DNA from: DATFVA01 sp963764235
Lineage (GTDB): Bacteria > Bacteroidota > Ignavibacteria > Ignavibacteriales > Ignavibacteriaceae
Assembly (NCBI GenBank): GCA_963764235.1
Contig: CAVXRO010000009.1
Span: 310,001 to 374,000 of the forward strand
Length of the DNA stretch: 64,000 bases
Reading direction: 5' to 3'
Within the stretch, counting starts at the first letter, position 1, and every line of letters starts with the position of its first letter. The position numbers were made by a program, and so were the translations under genes. Below the pieces are notes generated by a model. That model was not told the origin of the DNA. It made no database searches and saw nothing but the letters and a program-made list of their open reading frames with translations. Shown piece after piece: positions 27,511-36,887 of the stretch.

Positions 27511-28566
27511 TTACAATTCAGAAGTATTTTCTCTGCCTCTGTTCTTTTCAGCCTCGGTTTGAAACTGCCGGTTTTCAAAAATATCTCCGTCTTTACCAGT
27601 GGCAGCGGCTTTCTCTATTTTAACTTTTTCTTTAATCTGTTCATATTTCTGCAGCAAGGTCTGGCTCCTGGAAATTTCCTCAAGGAGTTTTGTTTTCTTT
27701 GCTGCAAGTTTAGTTATATACCCCCGCTGTTCTTCATGCTCAAGTTTTAATTGTCCTATAGAAGACTGAAGTTCAGATAATTCTTTCCTGGATTCGGAAA
27801 TTTTTTCCCTGGTAATATGAAGCCTATCTTCATATTCGGATAATTCTTCATCAACTTCATGTTTTTTGGTACGGGATTTCTCAAACCGCTCGTTCATATC
27901 ATTAAGGATCTCTTTCATATTATCTTCGATTGACTGCTTCTTGCTCATCAGGTACTCGGTTTCCATCCGGAGTCCGTCGTTACGGCGTAAAATTTCTGTC
28001 GTCTTATCATCAAGCGACTCAATATCCTGTCTTATAATTTCCTTCTCCTCCTCAAGTTCTTTAAGCGAATCCTGCAGAGAATTGATTTCTGCCTGCCTCA
28101 TACCAAGCACTCTCTCACTTTCCTCAAGCGCTGCAATCTTTTCAAACAGTGTCTCATCCTTTTCATTTATTTCTTTTTCCTTATCCATAACAACTTTCTC
28201 ATAGAAAATCCGTTTCCGGCTAAGCTCATTCACATCCCTGCTGTATTTCTGGAATACTTTCCCGAACCTTTCTTCAAGAGCGGTATTCTCATTTTCAGTT
28301 TCAACTTTTTTCTTTTCCAGAAGCGGGAGAGTCTGCCTGAGTAAATCAGACTGCTCTTTAAGCTTTTCATAAACCTCAACCTGATCGCTGATCTTTCGGC
28401 TTAATTCTTTTTTTAGTGCTTCCGAGTTGTCAATTTCATTCTCAAGAGCAGTAAGCTTATTCTCAAGCAAAGTAAATTCCTCACTAAGCTTTGTTAATCT
28501 GCTACTTTTAGTTTCAAGTTCAGTGGTAATATCAAAAAGTTCATGCCTGCTTATTATTCTTTTCAT
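27511..28566 (-). CDS. long coiled-coil protein B (unknown function)
   Basis: Read from the ATG at 28566, which has AGGA six bases upstream, giving about 351 residues. Almost the whole chain is charged heptad-like sequence (Glu/Lys/Leu/Ser-rich), from TELETKSSRLTKLSEEF to EQIKEKVKIEKAAA, with no membrane segment, signal peptide or catalytic motif. It overlaps the end of a second coiled-coil gene by about 26 bases in another frame, so the pair is co-expressed. Candidate roles are filament, polar scaffold or chromosome/cell-shape structure; none is proven. Confidence 0.65.
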   Translation of the reverse strand: MKRIISRHELFDITTELETKSSRLTKLSEEFTLLENKLTALENEIDNSEALKKELSRKISDQVEVYEKLKEQSDLLRQTLPLLEKKKVETENENTALEERFGKVFQKYSRDVNELSRKRIFYEKVVMDKEKEINEKDETLFEKIAALEESERVLGMRQAEINSLQDSLKELEEEKEIIRQDIESLDDKTTEILRRNDGLRMETEYLMSKKQSIEDNMKEILNDMNERFEKSRTKKHEVDEELSEYEDRLHITREKISESRKELSELQSSIGQLKLEHEEQRGYITKLAAKKTKLLEEISRSQTLLQKYEQIKEKVKIEKAAATGKDGDIFENRQFQTEAEKNRGRENTSEL

Positions 28567-29542
28567 CCGAAATCCTGCTGTAGTCATTCGAGACAGTATG
28601 TATAGAATTTGATCTTTCCCTCAGTTCTGAATCCAGTTCTTTAAGATCTTTATCCAGTTCAACTTCTTTCTCCTGCTTATGAGCAATATTTTTGATAAGC
28701 ATATTGAGTATTTCATCTTTAGCTTTAATTTCCTCTTCCTGGTTTGCGATGTTATTACTCAGATCGCCCTCTTTTTCTTTTAACCTGGCAACATTGTTAA
28801 GCAGCCTTACTTCTTCACCGGAATAATATTCTTTCTCTCTTTTTTTCTCTTCGATTTCTTTATATAAGTCCTTAAGGTTCTGCCTCTCAGTTTTATCACG
28901 TTCCTGAAGGGTTTCAACCTTTTTTATCAGTTCTTTGACCTCTTCCTTTTTACTTTCAATCCCCCTCAATATTTTCAACTCACGTTTTCTAAGGTCCTCT
29001 AAAATTTTTTCTTCAGCTTTTAACTTTCCTTCGTCATCATTTTTAATTTCTTCTCCGGGTACTTCCCTCCGGTTCAAAATATTTTCCAATTTCGTATTTA
29101 ATCTTCTGATTTCTTTCCTTTGAGTTTCATTCTCCTTTTTGAGGCGATTATAACTTTCGGTATCCTCATTATCACTCGTATTTTCTTCGGCAGAAGAACC
29201 GGACAGAGCTTCAAATTCTTTTTTTAGTGCTTCCACCCTGTTATTGTAGTCAATCAGTGTATGCTGAAGTACTTTTTTAAGTCCGTTCAATTCAGGAATT
29301 TTATTCGACAATTCATCTAATTCAGATTCCCTGATTTTCTTATCATTTTTCAGAATCTGTATTTCATCTGATAACTCTTCTTTTGCTGAATATAAGGCGG
29401 CAATTTCGCCCTGAAGCCTTTTCAGAATATCCTCCAGGTCATTTGCTTTGTCTTCCTGCTCACTATAAACGTGAAGCTGATTTTTTAGTTCCTGGTTCTC
29501 TTTCCTCAGGGCTTCATTTATTTTTGAGTTAAAAATTGCCAT
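28541..29542 (-). CDS. long coiled-coil protein A (unknown function)
   Basis: 333 residues, nearly all predicted coiled coil (KINEALRKENQELKNQL, LEDILKRLQGEIAALYSAKEEL, LKDLYKEIEEKKREKEYY). GGGAGA precedes the ATG. The protein is cytosolic by sequence and very rich in Glu and Lys. Its gene is directly upstream of coiled-coil gene B with a short out-of-frame overlap, so the products probably work together. Database similarity to SMC or filament proteins would be a composition effect and should not be read as function. Confidence 0.65.
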   Translation of the reverse strand: MAIFNSKINEALRKENQELKNQLHVYSEQEDKANDLEDILKRLQGEIAALYSAKEELSDEIQILKNDKKIRESELDELSNKIPELNGLKKVLQHTLIDYNNRVEALKKEFEALSGSSAEENTSDNEDTESYNRLKKENETQRKEIRRLNTKLENILNRREVPGEEIKNDDEGKLKAEEKILEDLRKRELKILRGIESKKEEVKELIKKVETLQERDKTERQNLKDLYKEIEEKKREKEYYSGEEVRLLNNVARLKEKEGDLSNNIANQEEEIKAKDEILNMLIKNIAHKQEKEVELDKDLKELDSELRERSNSIHTVSNDYSRISDEKNNKQA

Positions 29543-29670
29543 TGCCTGGTCTCCCGAAAAACTTAATATAGTTAGTCCTCAAAACAATATCTAAAATACA
29601 GAGGGGATATCAAAAAAGATATTAATAATGTATGAACTTAATTATTAGGAGCTAAATTATCAATCAGATT

Positions 29671-30732
29671 TCAGCTTTTCAGAGAGTGACCGTCACCCAG
29701 TACTTTTACTTCATCTCCGAGAGTATCTTCAATATATATCATCTGAACTGCGACAATAACACATACCATCATCGGAGTTGCAAGGATTAAACCAAATATC
29801 CCAAGCAGAACGCCTGCCAGTATCTGGCTGGAAATAAGAAGAGCCGGAGGTATGGAGACCGCCTTTTTCTGAATCTGGGGTGTGATGAGATAGCTCTCAA
29901 GGGTCTGAATACCGACATAAAGAGCAACTATCCATAAACCTTTTACGGGGCTTATTACAAGTCCGAACAGAACCGCAGGAACAGCAGAAATAACGGGCCC
30001 GAGATTTGGGACAAAGGTAAGAATGGCCGCAAAAATGCCGAGAGTTACTGGCATAGGAATATTAAAGATCCATAAACCAATTGCCGTAAGGATTCCAATT
30101 ACCAGCATGGAAGCAATTCTTCCGACAAACCACCACTTGAGAGCGTTATTCATTGCCTCCAGCACCTCTCTGGCCCTTTTTCTGTTTCGGGGAGGAAATA
30201 GCTTTATCACACCTCTTATATATATTTCCGGACTGAATGCAGAATAGAGTCCTATGACGAGGACAATAAATAAATTAACAAAGGCTCCCAATGTGGATGA
30301 AAATATTCCGGTAATCCGGCTTATCATATCACTGTCAGAGCTAAAGTCGTTTATGACATTTTCTATACTCTGAACAATGGATCTGCCCCAGTCTGATTTA
30401 GTCAGTTCCCCTTTTAAATGGTCCCATGCCGTTGGTATCTGTTCTTTCATGCTAATAAATCCGTCAGCAATGCTTGGACCAAGCATCCAGATTCCCCCGG
30501 TAGTTATGATAATAAAAACAACGAGTACAATTACAAGAGACATAGAAGAAGATACCTCCGTCCGGTCTGCAAGAAAAGAAGCGATCCCCCTGAGAAATAC
30601 AGCCAAAAGAATACCGGCAAAAATAAGCAGCATTACCTGTATAGCTTCTACGAACAATATTATTAAAGCTACAACAAGAACAACAACTCCAATGGTATAA
30701 AGTACCTTTTGCGAATATGTATCTTTATTCAA
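29671..30732 (-). CDS. AI-2E family transporter (YdiK/PerM type)
   Basis: 353 residues beginning with TTG. About seven to eight membrane helices, a central soluble segment (about 90-160), and the family motif region FVPNLGPVISAVPAVLFGLV followed by ESYLITPQIQKK. Family members are proposed to export autoinducer-2 or act as Na+/H+ antiporters; the name alone does not prove quorum sensing. It stands alone, with about 100 bases on each side. Confidence 0.88.
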   Translation of the reverse strand: MNKDTYSQKVLYTIGVVVLVVALIILFVEAIQVMLLIFAGILLAVFLRGIASFLADRTEVSSSMSLVIVLVVFIIITTGGIWMLGPSIADGFISMKEQIPTAWDHLKGELTKSDWGRSIVQSIENVINDFSSDSDMISRITGIFSSTLGAFVNLFIVLVIGLYSAFSPEIYIRGVIKLFPPRNRKRAREVLEAMNNALKWWFVGRIASMLVIGILTAIGLWIFNIPMPVTLGIFAAILTFVPNLGPVISAVPAVLFGLVISPVKGLWIVALYVGIQTLESYLITPQIQKKAVSIPPALLISSQILAGVLLGIFGLILATPMMVCVIVAVQMIYIEDTLGDEVKVLGDGHSLKS

Positions 30733-30838
30733 AGCCCGGCCTTTAGTTAAAAGAAGAGGTATATAAATGCAATTTAAATTTTTGAAGGTAATTTACTGTA
30801 TGCTCACTCACGCAGAAGCCGGAAGATGATCAATATTC

Positions 30839-31183
30839 TCAGGACAGGTTGTTTCTTTCTTTACGGTACATATTCCTGAATCTAATTTTCTCGAGCTGTC
30901 TTTCGATAATTAGATCTGCAAGCCGCCCGGGAATATACTCCCTGTTTTTTGAACCGAATAATTCATTCAACTTGTTCTCATGAATATCAATGCGATACAG
31001 AATATTTAGCAGTTTTTCATAGTTAGTCTCCATTAGTTCAGTTATTTTCAGGGTAAGGTGTTTCTTTAACTGGGCAAGGTTATCAATACCTTCAGGTGTA
31101 ATTACCGACGTAATACCCGCTTTATCAAAATCCCTTGAGATTGTTTCGGTAACTTCAATTACCTGGTTTTTCTCTTCATTCAT
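30839..31183 (-). CDS. small hypothetical protein
   Basis: About 114 residues from the ATG at 31183, which has GAGGGAATT upstream. It is mostly helical and charged, with no signal peptide or membrane segment. The central segment ITSVITPEGIDNLAQLKKHLTLKITELME and the C-terminal IERQLEKIRFRNMYRKER are the most distinctive. I do not recognise the family. It is encoded 28 bases after a DUF454 membrane protein in the same direction, within a run of minus-strand envelope-related genes. Confidence 0.55.
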   Translation of the reverse strand: MNEEKNQVIEVTETISRDFDKAGITSVITPEGIDNLAQLKKHLTLKITELMETNYEKLLNILYRIDIHENKLNELFGSKNREYIPGRLADLIIERQLEKIRFRNMYRKERNNLS

Positions 31184-31211
31184 AATTCCCTCATTCAGCA
31201 ATTAAAAAACA

Positions 31212-31424
31212 TTATTTGAAATATTTACCAAACCTTCTGCTGTTTTTTAACTTTCTGTTAAATGCGTCCGATGATTTGGCAAAACAGAATGCGGCCGGAA
31301 TAAAAAATACAAATCCGGGTATAACCGGAAGTATTAGTCCTATTATTCCTATGACAGCAAATAAACAGCCGCACCAGAAGAAAAACAGCCTGGTTATTTT
31401 ATTTGGAGAAGGCTCAACTTTCAT
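31212..31424 (-). CDS. DUF454 (YbaN-like) small membrane protein
   Basis: About 70 residues. FFFWCGCLFAVIGIIGLILPVIPGFVFFIPAAFCFAKSS matches the DUF454 two-helix pattern, and NSRRFGKYF is the usual end of the core. The start is uncertain: ATG at 31424 or TTG at 31457, and neither has a good ribosome-binding site. An inner-membrane location is expected; function unknown. It sits nine bases after the PAP2-like gene. Confidence 0.7.
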   Translation of the reverse strand: MKVEPSPNKITRLFFFWCGCLFAVIGIIGLILPVIPGFVFFIPAAFCFAKSSDAFNRKLKNSRRFGKYFK

Positions 31425-31465
31425 TATAAGAATATAAACAGCTAGCCTGATAAACAAAAGTAATT

Positions 31466-32101
31466 TCAGACGAGAAAACTATAATTGAATTTTTCCCTGA
31501 TTTCCTTCACGATGCTGTACGCGCCGAATGTAAAAAATGGAGCTGCCATAACGTCAATAAAGTAATGAACATGCTGCAGAATTACACTCACTCCAATTAC
31601 GACCGTAAAGATCAAAAATATCTGTTTAAAAGGTTTTTTATCGACAACAAGGAACAGAAGAAATAAAGTAGCCGTATGTCCTGAGAAAAAAAGATCTTTG
31701 GTAAGCAGCTTACCTGAACCGAAGATCTGGACAAACGGATCATTAAGCGGTATCATATCCAGCGGAGGATTAAACGGAAGAGAGTACATTGCAGTAATTC
31801 TGACTAATATCAGGACTGTATATATCTGAATTGCAAGGATGAGGCGGACAGGGTTTCTTATCAGGATTATAATGCCGGAAAATAATGACAGATATATTAA
31901 CGAAAATATCAGCCAGGTAAGATCTATCGGATGAAAAAGACTGAGCACCGGGTCTCTGAATGAGAACCCTTCCCTGGTTTCGACATAATTAAGGAAGGTG
32001 GAATAAAAGTAAAGTACTACTGCCAGAATTATAACGGAAATTAAAAGTTTGTACTCTACATTCTTTAATTTATAGGAATCGGTCCAGGCAGGGGAAGTCA
32101 T
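31466..32101 (-). CDS. PAP2-superfamily membrane phosphatase, sphingomyelin-synthase-like
   Basis: 211 residues with about six membrane helices. Conserved elements are FFSGHTATLFL and, after two helices, LQHVHYFIDVMAAP. These supply the two catalytic histidines and the Asp of the PAP2_C/sphingomyelin-synthase group. It may hydrolyse lipid phosphates or transfer lipid head groups. It overlaps the esterase gene by four bases (ATGA). Confidence 0.75.
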   Translation of the reverse strand: MTSPAWTDSYKLKNVEYKLLISVIILAVVLYFYSTFLNYVETREGFSFRDPVLSLFHPIDLTWLIFSLIYLSLFSGIIILIRNPVRLILAIQIYTVLILVRITAMYSLPFNPPLDMIPLNDPFVQIFGSGKLLTKDLFFSGHTATLFLLFLVVDKKPFKQIFLIFTVVIGVSVILQHVHYFIDVMAAPFFTFGAYSIVKEIREKFNYSFLV

Positions 32102-32838
32102 GTATTTTCTATGTTAATATTGTCCAGGAAATATGGAAGCATTTTATGCCAAGTAGGCCAGTCATGCGCCATATCCTCTCCCCACAGGTCAAACCAGTGA
32201 GAAATATTTTTGGAGTGAAGAATATCAGATAACTGCTTCGATGCTCCAGGGTCCTCATAAGCCCCTTGTCCGCTGGCAATGATTATATTTTTTCTCCTTA
32301 TAGTAGAAAGGATTTCCTCGTCAGTTAATGCAGGAAGGTAGTCAACAGGTGAGTTAAAATAACAGGTATCATCAAAATAACCGTCAGTGTAATGCCTGAG
32401 ATCATAAATACCACTCATTGCAATCAGTCCCTCAAACAAATCCGGTCTTTTGAAAAAAATATTAGCTGCGTGGTATGCTCCAAGAGACGCCCCTGAAGTA
32501 ATTATCGGAACTTCACCTCTACAGTGCTCTATGATAAATGGAATTACTTCTTCCATAACATACCTGTTGTACAGCTCATGTCTTTCAGCTTTTTGAGAAG
32601 GATTCAGGTTTTTATTCATCCAGGTTTCATTATTCACACTATTTATTGAAAAGACCTTAAGTGTACCGTTATCAATAAATTCCGCAATACTATCAATGAG
32701 GTTAAATCTTTCATATTCAAGATAATCTGCTCCTGCGGTAGGAAACATGAGGAGGGCATAGCCATAATAACCATATACAGCAACCTCCATACTCTTTTGA
32801 AGGTTGTCACTATTCCATTTATGAATTTCTTTTTGCAT
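32098..32838 (-). CDS. alpha/beta-hydrolase esterase
   Basis: 246 residues with no signal peptide. Nucleophile elbow ITSGASLGAYHAANIFFKRPDLFEG, then AMSGIYDLRHYTDGY and a late GEDMAHDWPTWHKMLPYFL carrying the presumed catalytic His. This pattern belongs to the esterase D/putative-esterase group found across Bacteria. The substrate is unknown. It is coupled (ATGA) to the PAP2-like lipid gene, hinting at lipid or acyl-ester metabolism. Confidence 0.8.
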   Translation of the reverse strand: MQKEIHKWNSDNLQKSMEVAVYGYYGYALLMFPTAGADYLEYERFNLIDSIAEFIDNGTLKVFSINSVNNETWMNKNLNPSQKAERHELYNRYVMEEVIPFIIEHCRGEVPIITSGASLGAYHAANIFFKRPDLFEGLIAMSGIYDLRHYTDGYFDDTCYFNSPVDYLPALTDEEILSTIRRKNIIIASGQGAYEDPGASKQLSDILHSKNISHWFDLWGEDMAHDWPTWHKMLPYFLDNINIENT

Positions 32839-33226
32839 TTTCGCCTTTAAGGTATGTCAAAAAGATAATTTCCCTTATCAATTTCTAAATTTTTTCGCAC
32901 TTTTCAAAGCTATAAAGCTTTTCCGTGACCGGGTATACCCCCGGATGGGCAAGCAGAGCGAAGATTATATACTCAACCTAACAATTCCAAATTGAGGCAC
33001 TGACCTGCAGAGCGGATCTCGCCCCAGAATTAATATTTGTCACACTATTGATATTTTTAACAGCTAAAAAATTGCGTTTCCTCGCCGTTTTAAGTGTCGC
33101 ATTTTGAGTCCACCTACTACATAAAAGGCGCATGACAGGCGGACACAAAAAGACTGATAGTAGTCTGCCATTTTGTCATACTTGTTGATTATGTAAACAG
33201 AAAACCTTTTTTAGCAGCTCCTCTAT
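32839..33226. other. long intergenic region with one hairpin
   Basis: About 390 bases between the esterase gene and the end of the decarboxylase operon. Beyond the hairpin at 33132-33179 I see no open frame, tRNA or repeat that I can support. The DNA is mixed in composition (a GC-richer patch near 32920-33030) and may include a decayed gene. Confidence 0.4.
33132..33179 (-). terminator. probable terminator of the methylmalonyl-CoA operon
   Basis: Inner stem AGACT (33151-33155)/AGTCT (33162-33166) is followed on the minus strand by TTTTTGTG. An outer arm ATGACA/TGTCAT encloses it. It lies about 50-95 bases beyond the last gene of the operon. The stem is short, so confidence is moderate. Confidence 0.4.
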
Positions 33227-34375
33227 TTATACAGCAAGTTTTAATAAAAATCCCATAAGTATACCTGCGGCAACTGCGCTTCCTATAACTCCCGCGACAT
33301 TCGGAGCCATCGCATGCATCAGCAGGTGATTGGTCGGGTCTTCTTTTAATCCAAGCATTTGAGAAACCCGTGCACTATCAGGGACAGCAGAGACACCTGC
33401 AGAGCCGATGAGGGGGTTGATCTTATTTCCCTCCTTTAAAAACAAATTCATTACTTTAGCAAACATTACTCCTCCGGCCGTAGCCACTGCAAATGAAAGA
33501 GCTCCAAGTACAAATATAAAGATGGAATGAGGAGTAAGGAATATTGTAGCTTGTGTGGATGCACCCACTGTAACTCCCAGCAGAATCGTAACAATATCAA
33601 TTAAAGCATTCTTTGCAGTATCTCCCAGTCTTTTCGTAACACCACATTCTTTTAAAAGGTTACCGAAGAAAAGCATACCCAGTAAAGGAAGAGCACCCGG
33701 GGAAATGAACGTTGTCAGTAGCATACCGACGATAGGAAAGAGTATCTTTTCCGTTCTTGCAACCGTCCTTGCCGGTTTCATTCTTATCAGCCGTTCTCTT
33801 TTTGAAGTTAGCAGCTTCATTATAGGAGGCTGAATTACAGGAACAAGCGCCATATAGGAATACGCTGCAATTGCGATAGGACCGATGAGTTCAGGGGCAA
33901 GTTTTGAGGATAAAAAAATTGCAGTGGGACCATCGGCACCCCCTATAATTCCAATTGCGGCAGCCTGCTGCTGTGAAAATCCCAAGGCTATTGCTCCAAG
34001 GAAAGTAATAAAGATACCCACCTGGGCAGCGGCCCCGAGAAGAAGTAATTTAGGATTTGAAAGCAATGCCGAAAAATCTGTCATAGCTCCTATCCCGAGA
34101 AAAATCAAAGGCGGATATATTCCTTTGAGGACACCGTAATAAAGATAATTAAGCACACTGCCGTTTTCATATATACCGATCTGCAGACCAACGTTTTCAA
34201 GGAAAGGTATATTGCCTATGAGGATACCGAATCCTATCGGTATAAGAAGCAGCGGTTCATATTCTTTTTTAATAGCCAGATAAATGAACAGCAAACCAAC
34301 CACAATCATTATTAAATGACCAATAGTCACGTTTGCGAAACCTGTAAAACTGAGGAAATGTTTTAGTCCTTCCAT
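33227..34375 (-). CDS. mmdB: sodium-pumping decarboxylase beta subunit
   Basis: 382 residues with about ten membrane helices. The invariant motif IGIIGGADGPTAIFLSSKLAPEL carries the Asp used in Na+ and proton passage, and FFGNLLKECGVTKRL is the second conserved region. The subunit decarboxylates carboxybiotin and pumps Na+ out. It is the last gene of an operon with gamma-like, biotin-carrier and carboxyltransferase subunits, a mutase and an epimerase. That context assigns methylmalonyl-CoA over oxaloacetate or glutaconyl-CoA. Confidence 0.94.
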   Translation of the reverse strand: MEGLKHFLSFTGFANVTIGHLIMIVVGLLFIYLAIKKEYEPLLLIPIGFGILIGNIPFLENVGLQIGIYENGSVLNYLYYGVLKGIYPPLIFLGIGAMTDFSALLSNPKLLLLGAAAQVGIFITFLGAIALGFSQQQAAAIGIIGGADGPTAIFLSSKLAPELIGPIAIAAYSYMALVPVIQPPIMKLLTSKRERLIRMKPARTVARTEKILFPIVGMLLTTFISPGALPLLGMLFFGNLLKECGVTKRLGDTAKNALIDIVTILLGVTVGASTQATIFLTPHSIFIFVLGALSFAVATAGGVMFAKVMNLFLKEGNKINPLIGSAGVSAVPDSARVSQMLGLKEDPTNHLLMHAMAPNVAGVIGSAVAAGILMGFLLKLAV

Positions 34376-34378
34376 CTA

Positions 34379-34816
34379 TCAATCACCGATCTCAACAAGC
34401 AGATCCCCTTCAAGAACAGAATCACCGGCTTTTATTTTAACGCTGAGAATTGTTCCCTCCCTGTCGGAATTAATATTATTTTCCATCTTCATAGCTTCCA
34501 TTATGAGAAGCTTGTCTCCCATTTTAACCTTATCACCGGGTTTTATTTTGACATCTAAAATTGTCCCCGGAAGTGGGGCTTTAATTACTCCTGCTCCCTT
34601 TCGTTCGGACGGTTTGCTTGTCTTAGGGATATCTCCTCCCGCGGATGGTTCTACTTTTGTCCTCACCAGCTTGGGAGTTTTAACTTTTTTAACTTCCTGT
34701 TCTACATCCACCTTATACACTGTTCCGTTTACATCGATTTCAGCTGCATTGTCTTCAAAGCTTAGAATTTCAACATCATATTTATTACCCTGAATAGTAA
34801 ATTTGAATTTTTTCAT
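34379..34816 (-). CDS. mmdC: biotin carrier subunit of methylmalonyl-CoA decarboxylase
   Basis: 145 residues. The N-terminal part (1-50) is a small beta domain, then a Lys/Pro/Ser-rich linker, then the biotinyl domain with EAMKMENN (the Lys is biotinylated). It carries CO2 from the carboxyltransferase to the membrane beta subunit. GGAAGTGAA precedes the ATG. It is separated from the beta-subunit gene by three bases and from the gamma gene by one base. Confidence 0.93.
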   Translation of the reverse strand: MKKFKFTIQGNKYDVEILSFEDNAAEIDVNGTVYKVDVEQEVKKVKTPKLVRTKVEPSAGGDIPKTSKPSERKGAGVIKAPLPGTILDVKIKPGDKVKMGDKLLIMEAMKMENNINSDREGTILSVKIKAGDSVLEGDLLVEIGD

Positions 34817-34817
34817 T

Positions 34818-35270
34818 TCACTTCCGCCTTTTTGCGGGGTATTCCCTTAGTCCGTATATTTTTGAACTCCATGGGGAATAACTCCTTTGAACTTTTTTAA
34901 TTGTTAAAACCGTACTTTCAATGTCGTGCACCTCCTCAAAATACAGGTACAGTGCCGCTGAGATTGCAGCATTTATTTCCCCTGACACAGAAATATCCTT
35001 ACCACTGCTGCTACTGATCTCCCCCTGTTTTGCGAGTTTACTTCTTACACGGAACTGAAGAAACCGGGAGAGATTAACAAACATCATATACATAAGGAGC
35101 AGAGCGATAAAGACAACAAGATAACCCACAACCGAAATGAATATTCCCTGTGAATTTAAAATGTTGGAAGGGTTAAACTCAATCTTATTTAACAGCTGAT
35201 CTGCATTTAAAGAATTGCTTATTGAATCCGCAGCACTTTTTATAGTATCAGCGCTAACCTGGTAATACAT
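34818..35270 (-). CDS. OadG/MmdD-like delta/gamma subunit of Na+-pumping decarboxylase
   Basis: 150 residues with one membrane helix (about 42-66, GIFISVVGYLVVFIALLLMYMMF) and a cytosolic tail containing GEINAAISAALYLYFEEVHD, the OadG-family signature region. It anchors and assembles the complex on the membrane. GGGAGGTGG before the ATG is a very strong ribosome-binding site. The operon position fixes the assignment. Confidence 0.85.
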   Translation of the reverse strand: MYYQVSADTIKSAADSISNSLNADQLLNKIEFNPSNILNSQGIFISVVGYLVVFIALLLMYMMFVNLSRFLQFRVRSKLAKQGEISSSSGKDISVSGEINAAISAALYLYFEEVHDIESTVLTIKKVQRSYSPWSSKIYGLREYPAKRRK

Positions 35271-35282
35271 TTTCCACCTCCC

Positions 35283-36842
35283 TTATAATGGAATATTGGA
35301 ATGTTTCTTCGGAGGATTCACATCTTTTTTGGTCGAAAGCATCTGCAGTGCCCTAATTACCCGGAAACGCGTATTCCTGGGTTCAATTACATCATCTATA
35401 TATCCATATTTGGCGGCAACATATGGTGTGGCAAATTTCTTTCTGTATTCTTCTTCTTTTTCCTTGAGGAACTTTATTCTTTCTTCCGTATCCTCAATCA
35501 TCTGAAGGTGTTTGTAATGGAGTACCTCGATTGCACCTTTAGGTCCCATTACAGCAATCTCAGCACCAGGCCAGGCATAGTTTATATCTCCGCGCAGGTG
35601 CTTCGAGCTCATAACATCATATGCGCCGCCGTACGCCTTACGCAGAATCACGGTTACCTTGGGTACTGTTGCTTCACCATATGCAAAGAGAAGCTTTGCG
35701 CCATGTATTATTATCCCTCCGTATTCCTGTGAAGTGCCTGGTAAAAAGCCAGGAACATCTACAAGGGTCACTATGGGAAAATTGAATGAGTCGCAGAATC
35801 TGACAAACCGGGCTGCTTTTCTCGATGCATTTATATCCAGCACTCCTGCAAGATAATCAGGCTGATTGGCTACTATTCCGACAGGCTGACCATTAAACCT
35901 TGCAAACCCTGTAACTATATTAGGAGCAAATACACGCTGGATTTCGAGGAATTCACCCTCATCAACGACCGAATAAATTATATCCTTAACATCATACGGT
36001 TTGTTCGGATTCTCAGGAATTATTTCATTCAGAGAATCCTCAAGCCTGTCTATGGGATCATTACATACAATTGAAGGAGGATCTTCGAGATTGTTCTGAG
36101 GCATAAAGCTTATTAGTTTTCTTATCAGCTGAATGCCTTCTTCTTCAGTCTCTGCAACAAAATGTGATACACCTGACTTGGTTGAATGAATGGATGATCC
36201 ACCAAGTTCCTCATCAGATACATCTTCGCCAGTCACCGTTTTTACAACCTTAGGACCGGTAACAAACATGTAGCTGGTAGCCCTGGTCATAATGATGAAG
36301 TCGGTTAAAGCAGGAGAGTAGACTGCTCCGCCGGCGCAGGGACCGAATACTGCTGAAATCTGAGGTACAACTCCCGAAGCAAGTATATTCCGTTCAAAAA
36401 TATCCGCGTAACCCCCAAGGCTTTTGACCCCCTCCTGAATTCTTGCCCCGCCGCTGTCATTAATTCCGATAACAGGGGCACCCACTTTCATTGCTTTGTC
36501 CATTACTTTACAGATCTTCTGCGCATACATTTCAGAAAGAGAACCGCCGAAAACTGTGAAGTCCTGCGAAAAGACATAAACAAGTCTGCCGTCAATAGTA
36601 CCATATCCGGTAACAACACCGTCAGAAAGATATGCTTCTTTATCCAGTCCGAAATCTATACTTCTATGAGAAACGAACATATCGAATTCTTCAAAACTTC
36701 CTTCATCAAGAAGGAGATCAAGTCTTTCACGTGCTGTGTATTTCCCCTTTTTATGCTGAGCTTCAATTCTTTTCTCACCGCCGCCAAGCCGCGCCTGGTT
36801 GCGGAGATCCATAAGCTCCTTTACTTTATCGCGCGTCGCCAT
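35283..36842 (-). CDS. mmdA: methylmalonyl-CoA decarboxylase/propionyl-CoA carboxylase carboxyltransferase
   Basis: 519 residues, the usual length. Acyl-CoA carboxyltransferase motifs: GKYTARERLDLLLDEGSFEE, GGARIQEGVKSLGGYADIF, PCAGGAVYSPALTDFIIM, MFVTGPKVVKTVTGEDVSDE and YGGIIIHGAKLLFAY. It transfers the carboxyl group of methylmalonyl-CoA to biotin. Without the membrane subunits the same protein type acts as propionyl-CoA carboxylase, so direction depends on the complex. The adjacent Na+ pump favours decarboxylation. Confidence 0.95.
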   Translation of the reverse strand: MATRDKVKELMDLRNQARLGGGEKRIEAQHKKGKYTARERLDLLLDEGSFEEFDMFVSHRSIDFGLDKEAYLSDGVVTGYGTIDGRLVYVFSQDFTVFGGSLSEMYAQKICKVMDKAMKVGAPVIGINDSGGARIQEGVKSLGGYADIFERNILASGVVPQISAVFGPCAGGAVYSPALTDFIIMTRATSYMFVTGPKVVKTVTGEDVSDEELGGSSIHSTKSGVSHFVAETEEEGIQLIRKLISFMPQNNLEDPPSIVCNDPIDRLEDSLNEIIPENPNKPYDVKDIIYSVVDEGEFLEIQRVFAPNIVTGFARFNGQPVGIVANQPDYLAGVLDINASRKAARFVRFCDSFNFPIVTLVDVPGFLPGTSQEYGGIIIHGAKLLFAYGEATVPKVTVILRKAYGGAYDVMSSKHLRGDINYAWPGAEIAVMGPKGAIEVLHYKHLQMIEDTEERIKFLKEKEEEYRKKFATPYVAAKYGYIDDVIEPRNTRFRVIRALQMLSTKKDVNPPKKHSNIPL

Positions 36843-36887
36843 AATCTATCCGTTATTTATATATGATTGGAATCCCGATCGGGGCTT

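Noticed and set aside
27511..29542. A single coiled-coil gene broken by a frameshift
   Set aside because: The second gene has its own ATG with AGGA six bases upstream, and the first ends in a normal stop 26 bases later. Two overlapping genes explain this better.
29671..30732. AI-2E family transporter as evidence for autoinducer-2 quorum sensing
   Set aside because: The family name covers many transporters with other roles, and no luxS or AI-2 receptor gene is visible.
32839..33226. Possible insertion-sequence remnant in the long gap
   Set aside because: The short inverted arms fit a terminator for the adjacent operon, and no transposase fragment or target duplication could be found by eye.
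35283..36842. Assignment as a biosynthetic acetyl-CoA carboxylase
   Set aside because: The membrane Na+-pump beta and OadG-like subunits, mutase and epimerase in the same operon fit methylmalonyl-CoA decarboxylation better.
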